Shown piece after piece: positions 16,001-16,557 of a DNA stretch of 16,557 nucleotides. Numbering within the stretch: the first letter of the stretch is position 1; every line of letters starts with the position of its first letter. The DNA comes from Caldisericaceae bacterium (GTDB lineage Bacteria > Calditrichota > Calditrichia > Calditrichales > Calditrichaceae), in NCBI GenBank assembly GCA_021160885.1, contig JAGHBR010000134.1:1-16557 (forward strand). Direction: 5' to 3'. The notes under the pieces were generated by a model that worked only from the letters and a program-made list of their open reading frames with translations, was not told where the DNA came from and ran no database searches. Made by a program: the position numbers and the translations under genes.

Positions 16001-16438
16001 GGATTAAATGTCGTTGATGTGCAGGAGGCAAAAGGAACGCAAACCAACATCTGGCAGGATTATCAGGCTAATACACAGCACACGAACTATTATTACTATC
16101 CGGGATCAAGCAGCTTGCAAGAGAACAACAAAGTATTGCCAGAAAGTTTTGCTCTTTCACAAAATTATCCGAACCCATTCAATCCAGAAACAAAAATCAA
16201 TTACGCTTTACCTGTAGCAGGAGAGGTTAAAATAATAGTTTTTAATATTCTGGGGCAGAAAGTAAAAACCCTGGTTAATGAATTTAAGACCGCGGGCACT
16301 TATTCTGTTAAGTGGAATGGCTTTGATGATTCAGGGAATTTGTTAGCAAATGGAGTGTATATTTACAAAATGCAGGTCAATGCCAGTAAAACAGGGAAAC
16401 GCTTCTCGGCACAACGTAAAATGATTTTTATTAAATAG
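13094..16438 (+). CDS. Secreted subtilisin-family (S8) protease with propeller-like repeats and type A sorting domain, copy 3
   Basis: A 1,114-residue paralogue, closest in wording to copy 1. Signal peptide 1-17 (ends VWA). Prodomain about 18-130 with ADDRD at 72-76. S8 domain with Asp174 (VVDTGVD), His246, Asn343 (AAGND) and Ser420 (GTSMATP). The His motif reads SHGTHCSG, putting Cys250 four residues after the catalytic His, as in proteinase K. The first calcium loop (195-206, DINHDEQFTSAD) has Glu in place of the usual central Gly; the second is normal. CARDB-like sandwich about 490-605 (NDNGDGQLNPGE entry). Eight repeat units about 610-977; seven retain an Asp-rich loop and unit 5 is degenerate. 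An IWQDYQANTQHTNYY motif precedes the sorting domain 1016-1114 (NYPNPFNPETK, end KMIFIK). Probably an active extracellular or surface-bound endopeptidase, and the last gene of its group. Confidence 0.92.
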   Translation: MKRLIFTLLFLAQLVWANEGYYLNRVLFCLHRDQPDLTILYKNGQPRTDFPQINALLEKYQARILEKWLRSADDRDIVGDMNLSKVYRVEFVSEYSPQELQQIKEEFAAIPAIHSADFEGIYYVKDEAQVDPYVPNDSRYNEQWYIRKIQANDAWGLWWGSTPGDTDVLVGVVDTGVDYEHPELSDVMYINPGEDINHDEQFTSADINGVDDDGNGYVDDVRGWDFADNNNDIRPPSSGVDDALSHGTHCSGIIGAMGDNNEGIAGVAFRVKIIGTKNTYDSDSTNSNPSIVNGYDAILYTAKLGAKFINCSWGSIFMSSYEQSILDDVSDNYGAIVIGAAGNDNHSNDGFGRAQYPADYSKCISVAATDNTDHKASYSNWGSAIDISAPGGEYGGGSTTAILSTIHWNAGGYDAWAGTSMATPVVVGSFALLKAWFPSQSRQWYIDQLLNHADPIDDLNPDYAGKLGSGRVNIYNSIARNSYPYLTVDSYSIQIINDNGDGQLNPGESAKIVLTIANDPNYQDANNVQVTASSASGYFTFSDGTANLGTIAAGGSATNSSDDIVFQVNNDAPLQPLTIQITKKANQSGTYPYTHTEDITIQPQMNQTDYPITSIKVSDAVAAGDLTGDSKLEVAAVSEGDSLYLFDASGNLQSGFPMYLGGTVSMGPVIADMNNDGDKEIVISERVNGYLKIINGDGSLMLDMTVGEQIRSELTVADLNNDGNLEIIFGTMSKKLHAIQIDGSELSGFPITYASQIDKGVAVGDVDGDNQPELAFDLVNTDFYVIEVDGTTLNGFPYNLPARLSNKPVIANVKGTIYYVLTTTGRDLIILNSAGGEVLNFDTVDPVNATPSLCDVNNDGELEIAFGTDNSTGNYGKLYLMNFNGDTLAPFPKTLDAPINTSPVFADLDGDGQFEIMTSTEGGYIYCFRADGSYYKNFPAFFDGAQNGSGCIRDIDLDGDFEVIVGGANGLNVVDVQEAKGTQTNIWQDYQANTQHTNYYYYPGSSSLQENNKVLPESFALSQNYPNPFNPETKINYALPVAGEVKIIVFNILGQKVKTLVNEFKTAGTYSVKWNGFDDSGNLLANGVYIYKMQVNASKTGKRFSAQRKMIFIK

Positions 16439-16557
16439 AAAACTTTGAAATAATAATTTTTATTAAAAATCTAACCACCTGTCTCCCCCTCTCTTTTTTA
16501 AAGAAAGGGGGATATAATGAATTGGAAATACAAAAGTTAGCTTTGATAAGGGGGTGA
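16439..16557. other. Non-coding tail downstream of the protease array
   Basis: No gene is visible in the last 119 bases. The stretch opens with an AT-rich part holding a weak hairpin (ATTTTT 16456-16461 with AAAAAT 16465-16470), contains a GC-rich hairpin listed separately, and ends in ordinary sequence cut by the window edge. Confidence 0.6.
16484..16512. repeat. GC-rich imperfect hairpin, possible terminator or dispersed palindrome
   Basis: CCCCCTCTCTTT (16485-16496) pairs with AAAGAAAGGGGG (16500-16511) with one mismatch and a three-base loop; the flanking T16484/A16512 extends the stem. It lies 45 bases after the stop of the last protease, where a terminator would be expected. However, no T-run follows on either strand, so it is not a classic intrinsic terminator. 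Poly-C/poly-G palindromes of this form are often dispersed repeats. Confidence 0.5.

Overview
The window reads as a piece of a Gram-negative bacterial chromosome of the Fibrobacteres–Chlorobi–Bacteroidetes (FCB) side of the tree. The style of the proteins fits a Calditrichota (Caldithrix-like) or Ignavibacteria-type organism. The reasons are the PNPFNP-type C-terminal sorting domains (type IX secretion, type A), a PorV/PorQ-family outer-membrane protein, very large secreted proteins with Fn3 and calcium-loop repeats, and moderately AT-rich DNA with good Shine-Dalgarno sites. The taxonomic call is inference from protein style, not from a marker gene. Every gene is on the + strand and every product looks exported.

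Region A (1-6028) is a likely operon of three genes. First comes the 3' part of a large secreted Fn3-containing protein with a sorting-type C-terminal domain, whose gene starts before the window. Second is a PorV/PorQ-family outer-membrane beta-barrel (2469-3491). Third is a secreted protein with two MAM/choice-of-anchor-J-like domains, an Fn3 domain and a classic type A sorting domain (3521-6028). A strong intrinsic terminator (6057-6093) closes the operon.

Region B (6029-6437) is non-coding. After the terminator it holds a nested inverted repeat that looks like a dispersed REP- or MITE-like element (core 6127-6200), then two further inverted-repeat pairs in an interlocked arrangement.

Region C (6438-16438) is a tandem array of three paralogous secreted subtilisin-family (S8) proteases of about 1,100 residues each. 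All share one plan: signal peptide, prodomain with a conserved ADDxD motif, S8 catalytic domain with two consecutive calcium-loop motifs just after the catalytic Asp, a CARDB-like beta-sandwich, an eight-unit FG-GAP/VCBS-like repeat region (probable beta-propeller), and a type A sorting domain ending in -IK. The three are closely spaced and likely co-transcribed. The longest upstream in-frame starts were rejected in favour of starts with Shine-Dalgarno sites and clean signal peptides (GTG 6438, ATG 9802, ATG 13094).

Region D (16439-16557) is a short non-coding tail with a GC-rich imperfect hairpin that may be a terminator or a dispersed palindrome.

Functionally, the window is a secretion-centred locus. 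It encodes surface or extracellular proteins bearing sorting signals, one outer-membrane protein of the family that handles such cargo, and three apparently intact extracellular proteases. No tRNA, rRNA, CRISPR array, transposase or phage gene was seen. The most noteworthy items are the conserved architecture of the protease triplet, its calcium insert and its conserved degenerate fifth repeat unit, and the structured intergenic region upstream of it.
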